Positions 9,488 through 18,940 of a DNA stretch of 64,000 nucleotides are shown here, in pieces. The stretch is from assembly GCF_030252165.1 (NCBI RefSeq), contig NZ_CP126969.1:620001-684000 (forward strand), read 5' to 3'. The DNA comes from Corynebacterium breve (GTDB taxonomy: Bacteria; Actinomycetota; Actinomycetes; Mycobacteriales; Mycobacteriaceae). A program made the translations under genes and the position numbers. Numbering within the stretch: the first letter of the stretch is position 1; every line of letters starts with the position of its first letter. The notes under the pieces were generated by a model that was not told the origin of the DNA, made no database searches, and was given only the letters and a program-made list of their open reading frames with translations.

Positions 9488-9736
9488 TTAGCGGCTGGTG
9501 AACGGCAGGAGAGCCATTTCGCGTGCGTTCTTCACAGCGGTAGCAACCTGGCGCTGCTGCTGTGGCGTCAGGCCGGTGACGCGACGGGAGCGAATCTTGT
9601 GACGATCGGAGATGAACAGACGAAGGGTCTTGATGTCCTTGTAGTCCACCTTCTCAATGCCTTCGGCCTTGAGTGGGTTCTTCTTAGGGCGGCGGGACTG
9701 CTCCATCCGCACCTTCTTGTGATTAGTGCGCTTCAT
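9488..9736 (-). CDS. rpsR: 30S ribosomal protein S18
   Basis: 82 residues starting [21 protein letters not shown], with IDYKD-like [27 protein letters not shown], the S18 core that binds the 30S platform beside S6. There are no cysteines. Last gene of the minus-strand operon rpmB-rpmG-rpsN-rpsR. The frame can be extended upstream to 9871 but that part overlaps rpsN and is not S18-like. Confidence 0.97.
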   Translation of the reverse strand: MKRTNHKKVRMEQSRRPKKNPLKAEGIEKVDYKDIKTLRLFISDRHKIRSRRVTGLTPQQQRQVATAVKNAREMALLPFTSR

Positions 9737-9752
9737 TTCAGCAATCCTTCCT

Positions 9753-10058
9753 TTACCAAGAGGACTTACGTACGCCCGGAAGCTCACCGCGGTGAGCCAT
9801 CTCGCGCATGCGGACACGGGACAGACCGAACTTGCGGAGGTAGCCACGTGGGCGACCGTCGTGCGAGTCACGGTTACGGATGCGGGACGGGGAAGCGTCG
9901 CGAGGCTGCTTGTTCAGCTCGAACTGTGCTTCCAGACGGTCCTCGTCAGAGGTGTTCTGATCCTTGATGATTGCCTTGAGTTCAGCGCGACGCTCTGCGT
10001 AGCGAGCGACGATCTCCTTGCGCTGCTCGTTCTTGGCGATCTTAGACTTCTTAGCCAT
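9753..10058 (-). CDS. rpsN: 30S ribosomal protein S14, zinc-independent type
   Basis: 101 residues: [20 protein letters not shown] at the start and [28 protein letters not shown] at the end, the signature of the long S14 form. It lacks the CxxC pairs of the short zinc-binding S14. It lies 3 bases downstream of rpmG, so the two are tightly co-transcribed. Confidence 0.97.
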   Translation of the reverse strand: MAKKSKIAKNEQRKEIVARYAERRAELKAIIKDQNTSDEDRLEAQFELNKQPRDASPSRIRNRDSHDGRPRGYLRKFGLSRVRMREMAHRGELPGVRKSSW

Positions 10059-10061
10059 AAA

Positions 10062-10226
10062 TTATCGCTCCTCGCGGAATTCGACGTGCTTCTTCGCAAT
10101 CGGGTCGTACTTCTTTAGGGAAATACGATCTGGGTTGTTGCGCTTGTTCTTGCGGGTTACGTAGGTGTAACCGGTGCCCTCGGTGCTCTTGAGCTTGATG
10201 ATAGGGCGGATATCGTTACGTGCCAT
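10062..10226 (-). CDS. rpmG: 50S ribosomal protein L33, zinc-independent type
   Basis: 54 residues. Translation of the minus strand from ATG 10226 gives [20 protein letters not shown] and ends [10 protein letters not shown], with [12 protein letters not shown] in the middle, a clear L33. There are no cysteines, so it is the form that does not bind zinc. It sits 3 bases after rpmB and 3 bases before rpsN. Confidence 0.95.
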   Translation of the reverse strand: MARNDIRPIIKLKSTEGTGYTYVTRKNKRNNPDRISLKKYDPIAKKHVEFREER

Positions 10227-10229
10227 CGG

Positions 10230-10466
10230 TTAGATCTTCTCCCCACGGGCGCGGATCGATGCAACAACGGACTCGATGCCGTCGCGGTCGATGATCTTCA
10301 TACCCTTAGTAGATACGTTCAAAGTGATGGTGCGGCCCTCAGAGGGCAGGTAGTACCGCTTGCGCTGAATGTTGGGGTTCCAACGGCGCGAGTGGCGGCG
10401 GTGCGAGTGCGAGACGGTCTTGCCGAACTGCGGCTTCCGTCCCGTGACCTGGCAAATAGCCGACAT
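10230..10466 (-). CDS. rpmB: 50S ribosomal protein L28
   Basis: 78 residues: [32 protein letters not shown], the L28 N-terminus. There is only one cysteine, so it cannot form the two-CxxC zinc site of the C+ form. First gene of the operon; a GGAAGAAAG sequence lies upstream of ATG 10466. The 176 bases up to the response regulator gene should contain its promoter; I see no clear Zur box there. Confidence 0.95.
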   Translation of the reverse strand: MSAICQVTGRKPQFGKTVSHSHRRHSRRWNPNIQRKRYYLPSEGRTITLNVSTKGMKIIDRDGIESVVASIRARGEKI

Positions 10467-10642
10467 GGGTTAGCTTCTTTCTTCCTTGCCGCCCACGACA
10501 TGACTTCTACTTCAAAGTGCAACCGGTGTGAGGTGTGGTTGCGGGAGTGCGTGAGGAGCACTGGAAGTAGCCGGTTGACGGGGCGTAAACGTGTACTTCG
10601 ACAACAGCGAGATCCAACGATACCTGTTTGGTCGCCCAAAAC

Positions 10643-11266
10643 CTAATTGCCAGGTTGAGTAGATAATGACTTCGCCAATCGTAGCGCTAGTACCGTTCGG
10701 TCGCGTGCGCCGAGCTTGCGTAAAAGTGCGGAGACATGGTTTTTCACGGTTCCTTCCGCAAGGAATAGTGCCGCTGCAATTTCCCGATTATTGAGCCCCT
10801 CAGCGACCAGTTCAGCGATTCCTCGCTCGGCTCGTGTCCGGATGGCCAATTCCGATTGTTCGCTTTTCGACGAGTGCGCGTGTCTGGCAATGCGGGGATC
10901 GAGGACAAGGCCATCACTTGCCGCCGCGCGGATTGCGTTGGCGAGTTCGTCGGGGGCGACATCTTTCAAAATGTAGCCCGCAGCGCCTGCCTCAATCATT
11001 GTCCGCACGAGGCGGGCGTCGTCGAAAGTTGTGAGGACCAAAACAGGAATTGTGTTGGCACATAGTTTCACCACTCCGAGCCCGTCGGTTCCTGGCATTG
11101 CCGCATCAGTAATCACGATGTCGGCATTTACGCTGTGTGCCAGGGTGAGTGCCTCTGCGCCATCAGTGGTGGTGGCGACGATGTCGATTCCTTCAATTGT
11201 TTCGAACAGGAGGGAGAGTCCGCGCAGGAGCATCTCGTGGTCGTCGATTAGCACTGCTTTAATCAT
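10643..11266 (-). CDS. NarL/LuxR-family response regulator
   Basis: 207 residues. Receiver domain residues 1-120: acidic pocket DDHEM, phosphoacceptor Asp in VITDAAMPGTDG, and the conserved Lys in ILKDVAPDEL. The C-terminal LuxR helix-turn-helix has LVAEGLNNREIAAALFLAEGTVKNHVSALLRKLGARDRT. Its start overlaps the kinase gene by 4 bases (ATGA), so the two form one unit. The likely target is the palindromic region at 12416-12458. The stimulus is unknown. Confidence 0.92.
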   Translation of the reverse strand: MIKAVLIDDHEMLLRGLSLLFETIEGIDIVATTTDGAEALTLAHSVNADIVITDAAMPGTDGLGVVKLCANTIPVLVLTTFDDARLVRTMIEAGAAGYILKDVAPDELANAIRAAASDGLVLDPRIARHAHSSKSEQSELAIRTRAERGIAELVAEGLNNREIAAALFLAEGTVKNHVSALLRKLGARDRTVLALRLAKSLSTQPGN

Positions 11267-12390
11267 TGTTGCCTCGGGAGGGTGAGAGAAATGAGGAAGC
11301 CACCGTCGATTCCACCGTGCGTTGCCGTGGTGACCTTTGCGTTTAGTGCTGCAGCACGCTCCATCAGAGACGTGATGCCGAAATCTGGGGAGGCATCGCT
11401 GCCGGTGCCGTTGTCTGCGACTGAAATCGTTTCACCTTGAAACTCAATTGTCACTCGATCAGCTCCCGCGTGGCGGACGACGTTCGTGAGCGCTTCTTGG
11501 ACGAAGCGGATCACCATGTTAGATAAGGCATCATTCGTCTCCACAGGCTTATCGACGATCAACTCGACGTTGAGGTCCGTTCCTTCAAAGGATGACGCGA
11601 TCTGGGTGAGCGTGGTGGCGAGGTTGTCGTCGATAAGCTTGATGGGTTTCATGGCGCGCACAGTCGAGCGCATGGAGTTGAGCGCGTCGGTGGTGGTTTC
11701 ACGTGCACGTTGGAGCTCCAAGGCGGCCTTTTCCGGGTCGGTGGGGATCATCCGGGCGGAATAGTCCAGACTCAGGCCGATGGATGTGAGCCGGTGCCCC
11801 AGGCCGTCGTGGAGAGAGGCTGCGACGCGTTCACGCTCACGGGCGATGACCAGTTCGCGGGAATCGCGCAAAGCGTCTTGGAGCTTTTCAATCAGTTTCA
11901 TGCGGTCGTGTTCGATTTCCAGCCCCCGCTGCAAGACGTGGGCGAGAGCTACTCCAGTGAACCCTAAGAGCAGCGCATACGAAGCCTCGAAGAAGATGGA
12001 GGAGAGGGATGCTCCGAGTGCGGCATGAATTCCCGCAACAGTGATGACAATCGCAGCGACAAGTACCCGTACGGCGCCTTTTCCAAAGGCGAAGTGCACC
12101 ATCACCACTGTGAGCCACAAGATGAGCAAGCTGGTTCCGCTGCTCGAAGTGAGGAAGAGGATCAATGCAGGGACGAGGAAGAACGCTGTGGAGATTGCGC
12201 TATTGTTTCTGCGCCACCATGCCCACGCTGCGACTGAAATGAGTACAATGGCTGCTCCGATTAGGGAATAGGTACCGATACCACTCAGGAGGATTCCACC
12301 GATGTATACCGCGATGGCTAGGGCGAAGAAATAGTCTAAGAATCGCCGACGGAGTTGGCCGAATGGACTGTGTGCGGTTTCGCGATTCAT
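11263..12390 (-). CDS. NarL-type sensor histidine kinase
   Basis: 375 residues. About five to six membrane segments in residues 15-150 form the sensor. Then a HisKA_3 dimerisation/phosphoacceptor box (RERVAASLHDGLGHRLTSIG) and an HATPase domain with NVVRHAGA (N box) and ISVADNGTGSD (G1). ATG 12390 is preceded by TAGATT and exactly 7 bases, so it is probably leaderless; TTG 12399 is less likely. It phosphorylates the adjacent response regulator. Divergent from a CPBP protease gene. Confidence 0.9.
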   Translation of the reverse strand: MNRETAHSPFGQLRRRFLDYFFALAIAVYIGGILLSGIGTYSLIGAAIVLISVAAWAWWRRNNSAISTAFFLVPALILFLTSSSGTSLLILWLTVVMVHFAFGKGAVRVLVAAIVITVAGIHAALGASLSSIFFEASYALLLGFTGVALAHVLQRGLEIEHDRMKLIEKLQDALRDSRELVIARERERVAASLHDGLGHRLTSIGLSLDYSARMIPTDPEKAALELQRARETTTDALNSMRSTVRAMKPIKLIDDNLATTLTQIASSFEGTDLNVELIVDKPVETNDALSNMVIRFVQEALTNVVRHAGADRVTIEFQGETISVADNGTGSDASPDFGITSLMERAAALNAKVTTATHGGIDGGFLISLTLPRQQ

Positions 12391-12397
12391 ATCGTCC

Positions 12398-12403
12398 AAT
12401 CTA
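12398..12403 (-). promoter_or_regulatory. -10 box of a leaderless transcript (histidine kinase)
   Basis: On the minus strand TAGATT, 7 bases, then ATG 12390. Confidence 0.5.
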
Positions 12404-12415
12404 CGTGGACTGATA

Positions 12416-12458
12416 CATGACTTGGGTCATGATTCTGGGACGAAATATTCATGACTTG
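12416..12458. promoter_or_regulatory. Candidate operator in the kinase/CPBP divergent region
   Basis: Inverted repeat CATGAC-TTGG-GTCATG at 12416-12431, and a direct copy of its left half, CATGACTTG, at 12450-12458. This lies between two divergent leaderless promoters and is a natural site for the linked NarL-type regulator. The assignment is inferred. Confidence 0.45.
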
Positions 12459-12487
12459 ATCCACTGTTTCCAGTGCTGATTGGGTTC

Positions 12488-12493
12488 TAGCGT
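12488..12493 (+). promoter_or_regulatory. -10 box of a leaderless transcript (CPBP protease)
   Basis: TAGCGT, 7 bases, then ATG 12501; no ribosome binding site. Confidence 0.5.
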
Positions 12494-12500
12494 AAGAACC

Positions 12501-13379
12501 ATGGCGACTAACACTTCAACTACTCATCCTCGTATTCCCGCGACCTGGTGGGGGCTGCTGCTCCGTGCCGTCGTGGCCTTCTTTTTCATCATTATCAGTA
12601 ACTTTGCCGTAGCGCCGGCGCTCACCCTCGTCAACGAGGTGATGGGGGACAGCGTTGCTGGAATGTACCTTGTTGCGGGAGCGATGGCGTTGACTTCGCT
12701 CATCGTGATTGGGTTGGTCGCGGTTTGGATGAGGTGGGTGGAACGAAGCTCAATTGCGAGGACTGGCTTATACAACGGTAAAGAAGGTGTGAAGGGGTTC
12801 TTCGGCGGTTTTGCCCTAGTGGGCATTGCGGTGATTGTCACTTGGGGGGTAGCAGTGATTGCTGGCTCGGGTATTGACGTTGACATAACCAAAGAACTAG
12901 CGCCTCCAGGGCAGAGTATTACCGTGGGATCTTTGGGTGCGGTGGCTTTTGTGATCATTTCCCGCGCAGTGTTTTTACAAGGCCTGCCTGAAGAGTTGAT
13001 CTATCGAGGTTGGTTGGTTGATGTCACCCGTGATCGACTCTGGCTCACCATGGGGTGGACTACCGCAGCGTTCACCATCATTCACCTCGTCTCAAGCGGA
13101 GGGCAGGAAAGTGTTTCGGACTTCATTCTCTACCTAGTCACGCCTTTGGGCATGAGCATCATTGCCATTGCGCTGGTGCTCCGGACGGGCTCGGTGTGGT
13201 GGGCGGTTGGCACACACGGCGGCATGCACATTTGGAGCTCGGCGTTGATGCTTCTCTATCCGATCGAAGAGGGGCCAGTAGAGTGGATTGTCTCCGGAGT
13301 CGTTCAAGCGCTCATCGGTGCGGTGATTCTGTGGGATTGGCGTTGTCGTCGACAAGCTAATGTGGCGGAGCAGATTTAG
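12501..13379 (+). CDS. CPBP-family intramembrane metalloprotease
   Basis: 292 residues with about eight membrane segments. The CPBP/Abi motifs are present: EELIYRGWL (EExxxR) near residue 160, FTIIH (FxxxH) about 30 residues later, and HGGMH near residue 245. CPBP proteins are glutamic/metal-dependent membrane proteases or prenyl-protein processing relatives; some act in bacteriocin self-immunity. The divergent two-component system with a shared operator suggests regulation by envelope signals. Confidence 0.85.
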   Translation: MATNTSTTHPRIPATWWGLLLRAVVAFFFIIISNFAVAPALTLVNEVMGDSVAGMYLVAGAMALTSLIVIGLVAVWMRWVERSSIARTGLYNGKEGVKGFFGGFALVGIAVIVTWGVAVIAGSGIDVDITKELAPPGQSITVGSLGAVAFVIISRAVFLQGLPEELIYRGWLVDVTRDRLWLTMGWTTAAFTIIHLVSSGGQESVSDFILYLVTPLGMSIIAIALVLRTGSVWWAVGTHGGMHIWSSALMLLYPIEEGPVEWIVSGVVQALIGAVILWDWRCRRQANVAEQI

Positions 13380-13550
13380 AAAAACAGCCGCTGACCTGTA
13401 AGATAGTCCGAGTTATCCACGAATTTCCTTGCTTGGCGGGGATTTGCGCTGGGTAGAGTACATTTTCGCACCCAACTCGGGCACGATTTCGACGCATGCT
13501 TGGCGACGAAAACCGACCCGAAGTATCTATCCTGAGGGACACGAAGAAAT

Positions 13551-13823
13551 ATGAAGAAAGAAATCCACCCTGACTACCACCCAGTAGTCTTCCAGGACGC
13601 AGGTACTGGCTTCCAGTTCCTGACCCGTTCGACCGTTACTTCTGACCGCACTGCGCAGTGGGAAGACGGAAACGAGTACCCGCTGATCGTCGTAGACGTC
13701 ACCAGCGAGTCCCACCCATTCTGGACCGGCGCACAGCGTGTTATGGACACCGCTGGTCGCGTCGAGAAGTTCAACCGTCGCTTTGGCGGTATGGCACGTC
13801 GTAAGAAGAAGGGCGCAGAGTAA
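13551..13823 (+). CDS. rpmE: 50S ribosomal protein L31 type B (zinc-independent)
   Basis: 90 residues starting [16 protein letters not shown], with SESHPFWTG and [10 protein letters not shown], the type B L31 pattern without the CxxC pair of type A. It is 45 bases before rpmF. The 171 bases upstream (13380-13550) hold no gene; TAGAGT within 13455-13462 is a possible -10 box. Confidence 0.95.
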   Translation: MKKEIHPDYHPVVFQDAGTGFQFLTRSTVTSDRTAQWEDGNEYPLIVVDVTSESHPFWTGAQRVMDTAGRVEKFNRRFGGMARRKKKGAE

Positions 13824-13868
13824 ATTACTCGCGCTCTCGATAACAGGTCGAAGGAGGAGAACTAAGAA

Positions 13869-14042
13869 ATGGCAACCCCAAAGTTCAAGATGTCCCGCGC
13901 TAACACCCGCACCCGTCGCGCGGCATGGAAGGCTGACAACGTTCAGCTGCAGGAAGTGAAGATTGATGGCCAGACCGTGCGTATCCCACGCCGTCTGGTG
14001 AAGGCTGCTCAGCTCGGCCTCGTTGACGTCGAAGAGTTCTAA
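13869..14042 (+). CDS. rpmF: 50S ribosomal protein L32, cysteine-free
   Basis: 57 residues starting [20 protein letters not shown] and ending [18 protein letters not shown]32 normally has the N-terminal VPKRRxSxxxxR core with or without four zinc cysteines; here there are none. GGAGGAG lies 8 bases before the ATG. Last gene of the rpmE-rpmF pair. Confidence 0.93.
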   Translation: MATPKFKMSRANTRTRRAAWKADNVQLQEVKIDGQTVRIPRRLVKAAQLGLVDVEEF

Positions 14043-14070
14043 ATCGCGTTAACGCAGCACTTACCTAATG

Positions 14071-14107
14071 GAATCCCAGTACCCACATTATGTGGGGGCT
14101 GGGATTC
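14071..14107 (+). terminator. Terminator of rpmE-rpmF
   Basis: 17-bp arms 14071-14087 and 14091-14107 with one wobble and one mismatch, a 3-base loop, then TTTAATTTT. Confidence 0.85.
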
Positions 14108-14411
14108 TTTAATTTTCAGAGGGGCGGGGGCACCCGAAAACGCTTAGTTTCTATGGCCAGTCATTGTGCTTGTAATGTCTATTTAGGCACATTGGGTGCT
14201 CTGCCAGCATTTTCGCCGATGGGACGCCAGCTTTATAGGAAGTGGCTAGGGCAGGTATCTATGTGTTAACGGGCAGTTTTCCCGCGAAATTGTTTCCGTT
14301 GAAATAATATTTATATAAAATCAACGTTTGAGTACGTGTACTGAGGTTTACTTGGCAAGCTACTTGGCGCTGCTAATCACATTTTCAAGGTCAATGGGTG
14401 ATAATAGAAAC
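14108..14411. other. Non-coding region upstream of mprA
   Basis: About 300 bases without a convincing gene. The part 14290-14325 is very A/T-rich and bounded by GTTGA...TCAAC. GATAAT at 14400-14405 lies 6 bases before the mprA ATG, so mprA may be leaderless. I see no clear direct repeat for MprA autoregulation. Confidence 0.5.
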
Positions 14412-15110
14412 ATGAAAGTCTTAGTGGTAGACGACGAGCAGGCAGTCCGCGAGTCTTTGCGACGCTCCCTGCGATTCAACGGATACGACGTCAGCCTCGC
14501 AGAAGACGGGGAGGAAGCGCTTGATGCCATCAAGCGCGATCGCCCAGATCTCGTTGTGCTTGATGTCATGATGCCAAAGCTTGACGGGCTCGGGGTATGT
14601 CGTACTTTGCGCTCCTCAGGCTACGACTTGCCAATTTTAATTCTCACCGCACGTGACGGAGTGTCTGATCGTGTCGCTGGTCTCGATGCTGGCGCGGATG
14701 ATTACCTGCCTAAGCCTTTCGCCCTAGAAGAGCTCCTTGCTCGCGTGCGATCGTTGCTTCGGCGCGCACAACAGGATGCCGTCGGCGGTTCGTCGGGGGA
14801 CTCTGCCGAGCTTGTGTTCGAGGACCTGCGCCTTGATCCGGAAACTCGGGACGTGCGCCGCGGCGACCGCTCAATTTCGCTGACCCGCACTGAGTTCGCA
14901 CTGCTCCAGCTTTTGATGCAGAACCCACGCCGCGTGCTGTCTCGCCAGACCATTTTGGAGGAAGTCTGGGGCTATGACTTCCCAACATCCGGAAACGCTC
15001 TGGAGGTATACATCGGCTACCTGCGTCGCAAGACTGAGGCTGACGGTGAAGTTCGCCTGATCCACACCGTTCGTGGCGTTGGTTATGTCCTCCGGGAGAC
15101 CACTCCGTGA
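14412..15110 (+). CDS. mprA: OmpR-family response regulator MprA
   Basis: 232 residues. The receiver domain starts [16 protein letters not shown], with phosphoacceptor Asp in [12 protein letters not shown] and Lys in [17 protein letters not shown]. The C-terminal winged helix has [22 protein letters not shown] and GYLRRKTE...[12 protein letters not shown]. The order mprA-mprB-pepD-mogA-mscL is that of M. tuberculosis, where MprAB responds to envelope stress and controls sigma factors and pepD. The start overlaps the kinase gene by 4 bases at its end (GTGA). Confidence 0.93.
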   Translation: MKVLVVDDEQAVRESLRRSLRFNGYDVSLAEDGEEALDAIKRDRPDLVVLDVMMPKLDGLGVCRTLRSSGYDLPILILTARDGVSDRVAGLDAGADDYLPKPFALEELLARVRSLLRRAQQDAVGGSSGDSAELVFEDLRLDPETRDVRRGDRSISLTRTEFALLQLLMQNPRRVLSRQTILEEVWGYDFPTSGNALEVYIGYLRRKTEADGEVRLIHTVRGVGYVLRETTP

Positions 15111-16642
15111 TTTTGCGGAAACCCGCCCAACCTCAGTCACGCCATGCGATGGCACCGACAGACTTGGGCAGCTTTACCATCTTCGGCAAAGGAACCTCGC
15201 TTCGGTGGCAGCTTGCGCTGATGACCGCCGCGATGGTGACCATTGCCGTAGGAGCTATGACCACGGTGACCTACTGGACGATGTCGACGTCCCTGGCAGC
15301 CTCCGTGGACCAAAACCTCGACGAGAAGGCGTCGTTGCTCATGCAACGAACGCTCGACCCGTTGTACGTGGTTAACCTCAACTCTGAGGTGCAGCGATTC
15401 AAGACCTATCATCCCGACATTCGTATTTCGGTGTCGCCACCGGCTTGGTCGTTCTTCTATGGTGACTCGATCCCAGTCGGCGGTGATTTCACCCCAACCG
15501 GTGTGGGCGAGGAGACTTCTGTCCGCACGGTGGGAAATGATCGAATCCTGACCAAGCGTAATTCCATGGGCACCACGGTTGTGCTTGCGCAGAACATGGA
15601 CTCTACCCAGAAGCTCGTCGGGGCGTTGGGTGCCGTCCTTCTGGTCATTTCGGGATTAGGCATTTTGCTCGCCATTGCCGTGGGTATGGTCGTCGCCACT
15701 GCTGGCCTGCGCCCTCTCGGACGACTGCAGCGCGCGGTGGACTACGTCGCGCAGACCGATGACCTCAAGCCGATTGAGGTAATTGGTAATGATGAGCTGG
15801 CGCAGCTCACCACTTCATTTAATGAGATGCTGGGCGCACTCCAAGAATCTCGCGTGAGACAAACCCGCCTGGTTGCTGACGCTGGCCACGAGCTCAAGAC
15901 CCCGCTGACATCCATGCGCACCAATATTGAGCTCTTGATGGATGTCTACCGCATGGGCAAGCTGGGCGAGATGTCCAAGGAGGATTTGGACGACCTGGAA
16001 CACGATGTTCTGGCACAGATGGAAGAGCTTTCCGCGTTGATCGGCGATCTTGTCGACCTTGCCCGCGAAGAAGCCCCTGAGCATGATATGGAGCCTGTCG
16101 AGCTGGACGAGGTTCTCGAGCACGCGCTTGACCGCGTGCGCCGTCGCCGTCCAGATGTGCAGTTCCAGTTCCATGCCGATCCGTGGATCGTCGAAGGCGA
16201 GCGTGCGGCGCTGGAACGCGCCATCATGAATCTTTTTGACAATGCTGGCAAGTGGTCGCCAGTGGGGGAGACCGTTCGAATTTCCCTCAAGGCCGCTCGC
16301 AGAAAAGCCGTTTTGCTTGTCGACGACTCCGGCCCTGGAATCCCACCAGAACAACGCGAACGCATCTTCGAGCGTTTCTACCGCACCGATGAAGCCCGCG
16401 CGATGCCTGGTTCAGGTTTGGGGCTTTCGATTACGAAGCAGGTGCTTGATCGCCACGGCGCAACAATTGATGTGGAAGAAAGCGACGACGGTGGCGCACG
16501 GTTCCGCGTGGTCTTCTCGGGACGACCAGGATATGACGGTTCCGACAGCGATTCCGGCTCTGACGACGGACACACTGCGAGTGATCTTCGTGGCGAGCTT
16601 TTCGCTGAACGTTGGATTAGAGACAACGTCGAATCGCCTTAA
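15107..16642 (+). CDS. mprB: Sensor histidine kinase MprB
   Basis: 511 residues. Two membrane segments (about 35-60 and 165-190) flank an extracytoplasmic sensor loop, followed by HAMP, a HisKA box [22 protein letters not shown] with the phosphoacceptor His, and HATPase motifs [19 protein letters not shown] and GSGLGLSI. It starts at GTG 15107, overlapping the mprA stop. In mycobacteria the loop binds PepD and DnaK; the neighbouring pepD fits that. Confidence 0.92.
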   Translation: MILRKPAQPQSRHAMAPTDLGSFTIFGKGTSLRWQLALMTAAMVTIAVGAMTTVTYWTMSTSLAASVDQNLDEKASLLMQRTLDPLYVVNLNSEVQRFKTYHPDIRISVSPPAWSFFYGDSIPVGGDFTPTGVGEETSVRTVGNDRILTKRNSMGTTVVLAQNMDSTQKLVGALGAVLLVISGLGILLAIAVGMVVATAGLRPLGRLQRAVDYVAQTDDLKPIEVIGNDELAQLTTSFNEMLGALQESRVRQTRLVADAGHELKTPLTSMRTNIELLMDVYRMGKLGEMSKEDLDDLEHDVLAQMEELSALIGDLVDLAREEAPEHDMEPVELDEVLEHALDRVRRRRPDVQFQFHADPWIVEGERAALERAIMNLFDNAGKWSPVGETVRISLKAARRKAVLLVDDSGPGIPPEQRERIFERFYRTDEARAMPGSGLGLSITKQVLDRHGATIDVEESDDGGARFRVVFSGRPGYDGSDSDSGSDDGHTASDLRGELFAERWIRDNVESP

Positions 16643-16759
16643 CTTGTATGGTGATGCGGGCTAGCCACAAATTCTGTTAGCCGATGTACAGGTATTCTTA
16701 CGGGTGGTTGGTTTCGCACACCAGTTTTTACACAGTGCTAAGGAGAACAATTAAGCGCC

Positions 16760-18031
16760 ATGAACACCCCTGACAACTTTGATTCCTATTCCTCTCAACT
16801 CGGAGGAGGAACCCCTCCTCGCCCACACAGCCAAGGGAGTCAGGGTGAAAATTCGTCGCAGCCGTTCTCACAGGTGGGAACTAACCCGTATGGAGCGCCG
16901 AATCCGACCCAGCCGCAGCCGCAAGGTTTTGCTGATTCTTCGGTGCCCGCCGAAAAGAGAAAGAACGGCGCAGGCACCGCGGTTGCGGTTGCAACCGTGA
17001 TCTCACTTCTTGCGGGTGGCGGCGCCGGCTATGTCGCAGGTAAAGCGGGCAGTGCTGACGCCACTGAACCGTTCAATGCAATTAACGAACCTAGCGTCAG
17101 TGGGCCTTCCGAGGCCCCGAGTGGTTCGGTGGAAGAAGTTGCCGAAAACGTTTTGCCTGCAGTGGTTTCAATTCAGATTGCCTCGAATGCTGGCGGGGCA
17201 GAGGGATCCGGTTCGATTATTTCATCGGACGGGTATGTGATGACCAACCACCACGTTGTCGGTGAAGCTTCCTCCGGACCTGCGGTTATTCAGGTAACCA
17301 TGAATGATGGCTCGAAGCACGAAGCTGATTTCGTCGCTTCAGATGTGAATACCGACATCGCCGTGATCAAAATCAAGGATGTTTCAAATCTTCCTGTCCT
17401 CGAATTTGGTGAATCTGATGATCTCCGAGTTGGACAGGAGGTAATAGCTGTCGGATCACCTCTGGGACTTTCTGCAACCGTAACCAGCGGTATCGTGTCG
17501 GCCCTCAACCGTCCAGTGCGCGCGTCCCAAGGTGGTGGTGAGAGCTCGCTGATCGATGCAATTCAGACAGATGCTGCCATCAACCCTGGCAACTCCGGTG
17601 GTCCACTGGTAGATATGCACGGAAATCTGATCGGTATGAATTCCGTCATCGCCTCGCTTTCGGCATCGGAGGGCAGCTCCGGATCGATTGGGTTGGGTTT
17701 TGCTATTCCCGCTAATTTTGCCAAGCGCGTCGCTGACCAGTTGATCAATGATGGCGAGGCCACTCAGCCCATGCTCGGAGTGCAGGTGGATATCCGCAAC
17801 CCTGATAATGGGGCACTCGTCGTTGGTGTCACTGAAGGGGGCCCGGGCGACCAGGCGGGTCTGAGCGAGGGCGATGTTATTACTAAACTAAATGATCGAC
17901 TGATCGAATCTGCCGATGCTCTTATCGCCGCTACCCGTTCGCATGATTTTGGGGAGAAAGTTACCCTAGAAGTTCACCCCCGAGACTCTGAAGAGACTCG
18001 AGAGGTAGAGGTAACCCTAAGTTCAGAGTAG
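16760..18031 (+). CDS. pepD: HtrA-like serine protease with PDZ domain (PepD)
   Basis: 423 residues. A Pro/Gln-rich cytoplasmic tail is followed by one membrane segment (about 74-95), a trypsin-like protease domain with triad His in TNHHVVGEA, Asp in NTDIAVIK and Ser in NPGNSGGPL, and a C-terminal PDZ domain (GVTEGGPGDQAGLSEGDVI). It is an extracytoplasmic quality-control protease. AAGGAGA lies upstream of ATG 16760. It follows mprAB by 117 bases; in M. tuberculosis pepD is both a target and a modulator of that system. Confidence 0.93.
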   Translation: MNTPDNFDSYSSQLGGGTPPRPHSQGSQGENSSQPFSQVGTNPYGAPNPTQPQPQGFADSSVPAEKRKNGAGTAVAVATVISLLAGGGAGYVAGKAGSADATEPFNAINEPSVSGPSEAPSGSVEEVAENVLPAVVSIQIASNAGGAEGSGSIISSDGYVMTNHHVVGEASSGPAVIQVTMNDGSKHEADFVASDVNTDIAVIKIKDVSNLPVLEFGESDDLRVGQEVIAVGSPLGLSATVTSGIVSALNRPVRASQGGGESSLIDAIQTDAAINPGNSGGPLVDMHGNLIGMNSVIASLSASEGSSGSIGLGFAIPANFAKRVADQLINDGEATQPMLGVQVDIRNPDNGALVVGVTEGGPGDQAGLSEGDVITKLNDRLIESADALIAATRSHDFGEKVTLEVHPRDSEETREVEVTLSSE

Positions 18032-18090
18032 ATTTTCAAAGTAAACATTCTGGTTGCCTCATGCGACCCGCAAATTTGAGGAGTACGAAA

Positions 18091-18654
18091 ATGTCTGACG
18101 CGCTCGACTCGCTGGAGCTTGTTGAACCTGATGATGCCGCCTTGCTGGCGGCAGAGCAGGAAGCGGACTTGCCTCCAGTGCATCGCGCTTTGGTCGTCTT
18201 GATCTCCGATCGGCGCTTTGACAACACGGACGATGACACCGATCGGCTTGTCTGCGAATTGCTGATGGAATCCGGTTACCAGGTTGACGCTGTCGTTCGC
18301 GTGAAGTCGAAAAAATCGGACATTCGAAAGGCAATTGAAACTGCCGTTGTTGGCGGCGTAGACCTAGTAATCACAGTGGGTGCCACCGGTGTCGGCGCGC
18401 GCGATAAAGCACCTGAAGCAACCCGCGCGGTGATCGATCAGCTTGTTCCTGGTGTCGGCCAGGCGATTCGTTCGTCAGGAATTGTCAGCGGCATTGTTGA
18501 CGCAAGCACCTCTCGCGGCATTTGTGGAGTTTCCGGTTCCACAGTTGTGGTCAACCTGGCTCCATCTCGTCTGGCTATCCGTGACGGTATCGCGACGATT
18601 ACCCCTCTGATTGAGCATCTAATCAGCGATCTACAGAAGTACAGCGTGCAATAG
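18091..18654 (+). CDS. mogA: MogA/MoaB-family molybdenum cofactor protein
   Basis: 187 residues. GAGGAG 8 bases before ATG 18091 fixes the start; ATG 18061 lacks a site. The MPT-binding fold shows ALVVLISDRRF, DLVITVGATGVGARDKAPEAT (the usual GGTG is VGATG here), then SRGICGVSGSTVVVNLAPS. The family adenylylates or binds molybdopterin. About 25 acidic N-terminal residues precede the domain. It lies in the mprAB-pepD cluster as does moaB2 in M. tuberculosis; why is not known. Confidence 0.85.
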   Translation: MSDALDSLELVEPDDAALLAAEQEADLPPVHRALVVLISDRRFDNTDDDTDRLVCELLMESGYQVDAVVRVKSKKSDIRKAIETAVVGGVDLVITVGATGVGARDKAPEATRAVIDQLVPGVGQAIRSSGIVSGIVDASTSRGICGVSGSTVVVNLAPSRLAIRDGIATITPLIEHLISDLQKYSVQ

Positions 18655-18673
18655 CGCGAGTTGCGAGGCAACG

Positions 18674-18877
18674 ATGAGTTCTACGCCGAGGAAACGACGT
18701 CGCGTTCAGAAGCGATCAACCGCCCCTGACTATGATCGTTCGATGGATGCGCCTGGAGCCCAGGTTATTCAAGGGACAGATGAAATCCGTACGGTTCCGC
18801 TCGACGATAGTGACGATCAACCGACGAACGGAATCGACTATTTCCTTGAGCAGCGTCCTCCACATCACGGCGAGTAG
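18674..18877 (+). CDS. Small conserved hypothetical protein
   Basis: 67 residues. The first 15 are strongly basic (RKRRRVQKR), the rest acidic and polar with LEQRPPHHGE at the end; no membrane segment or cysteine. It starts with ATG 19 bases after mogA, preceded by GCGAGGCAACG, and ends before a perfect terminator, so it closes the operon. The charge pattern suggests a disordered nucleic-acid or protein-binding peptide; this is a guess. Confidence 0.55.
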   Translation: MSSTPRKRRRVQKRSTAPDYDRSMDAPGAQVIQGTDEIRTVPLDDSDDQPTNGIDYFLEQRPPHHGE

Positions 18878-18894
18878 TGGTGGCAGCAAACGAA

Positions 18895-18922
18895 AAATCC
18901 CAGCACAATAGTGCTGGGATTT
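18895..18922. terminator. Bidirectional terminator before mscL
   Basis: Perfect 12-bp arms (AAATCCCAGCAC and GTGCTGGGATTT) around AATA, between convergent genes. Confidence 0.92.
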
Positions 18923-18940
18923 CGAGTTTGGCACTAAAGC

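Noticed and set aside
10467..10642. Zur box upstream of the rpmB operon
   Set aside because: No palindrome like that at 45865-45883 could be found.
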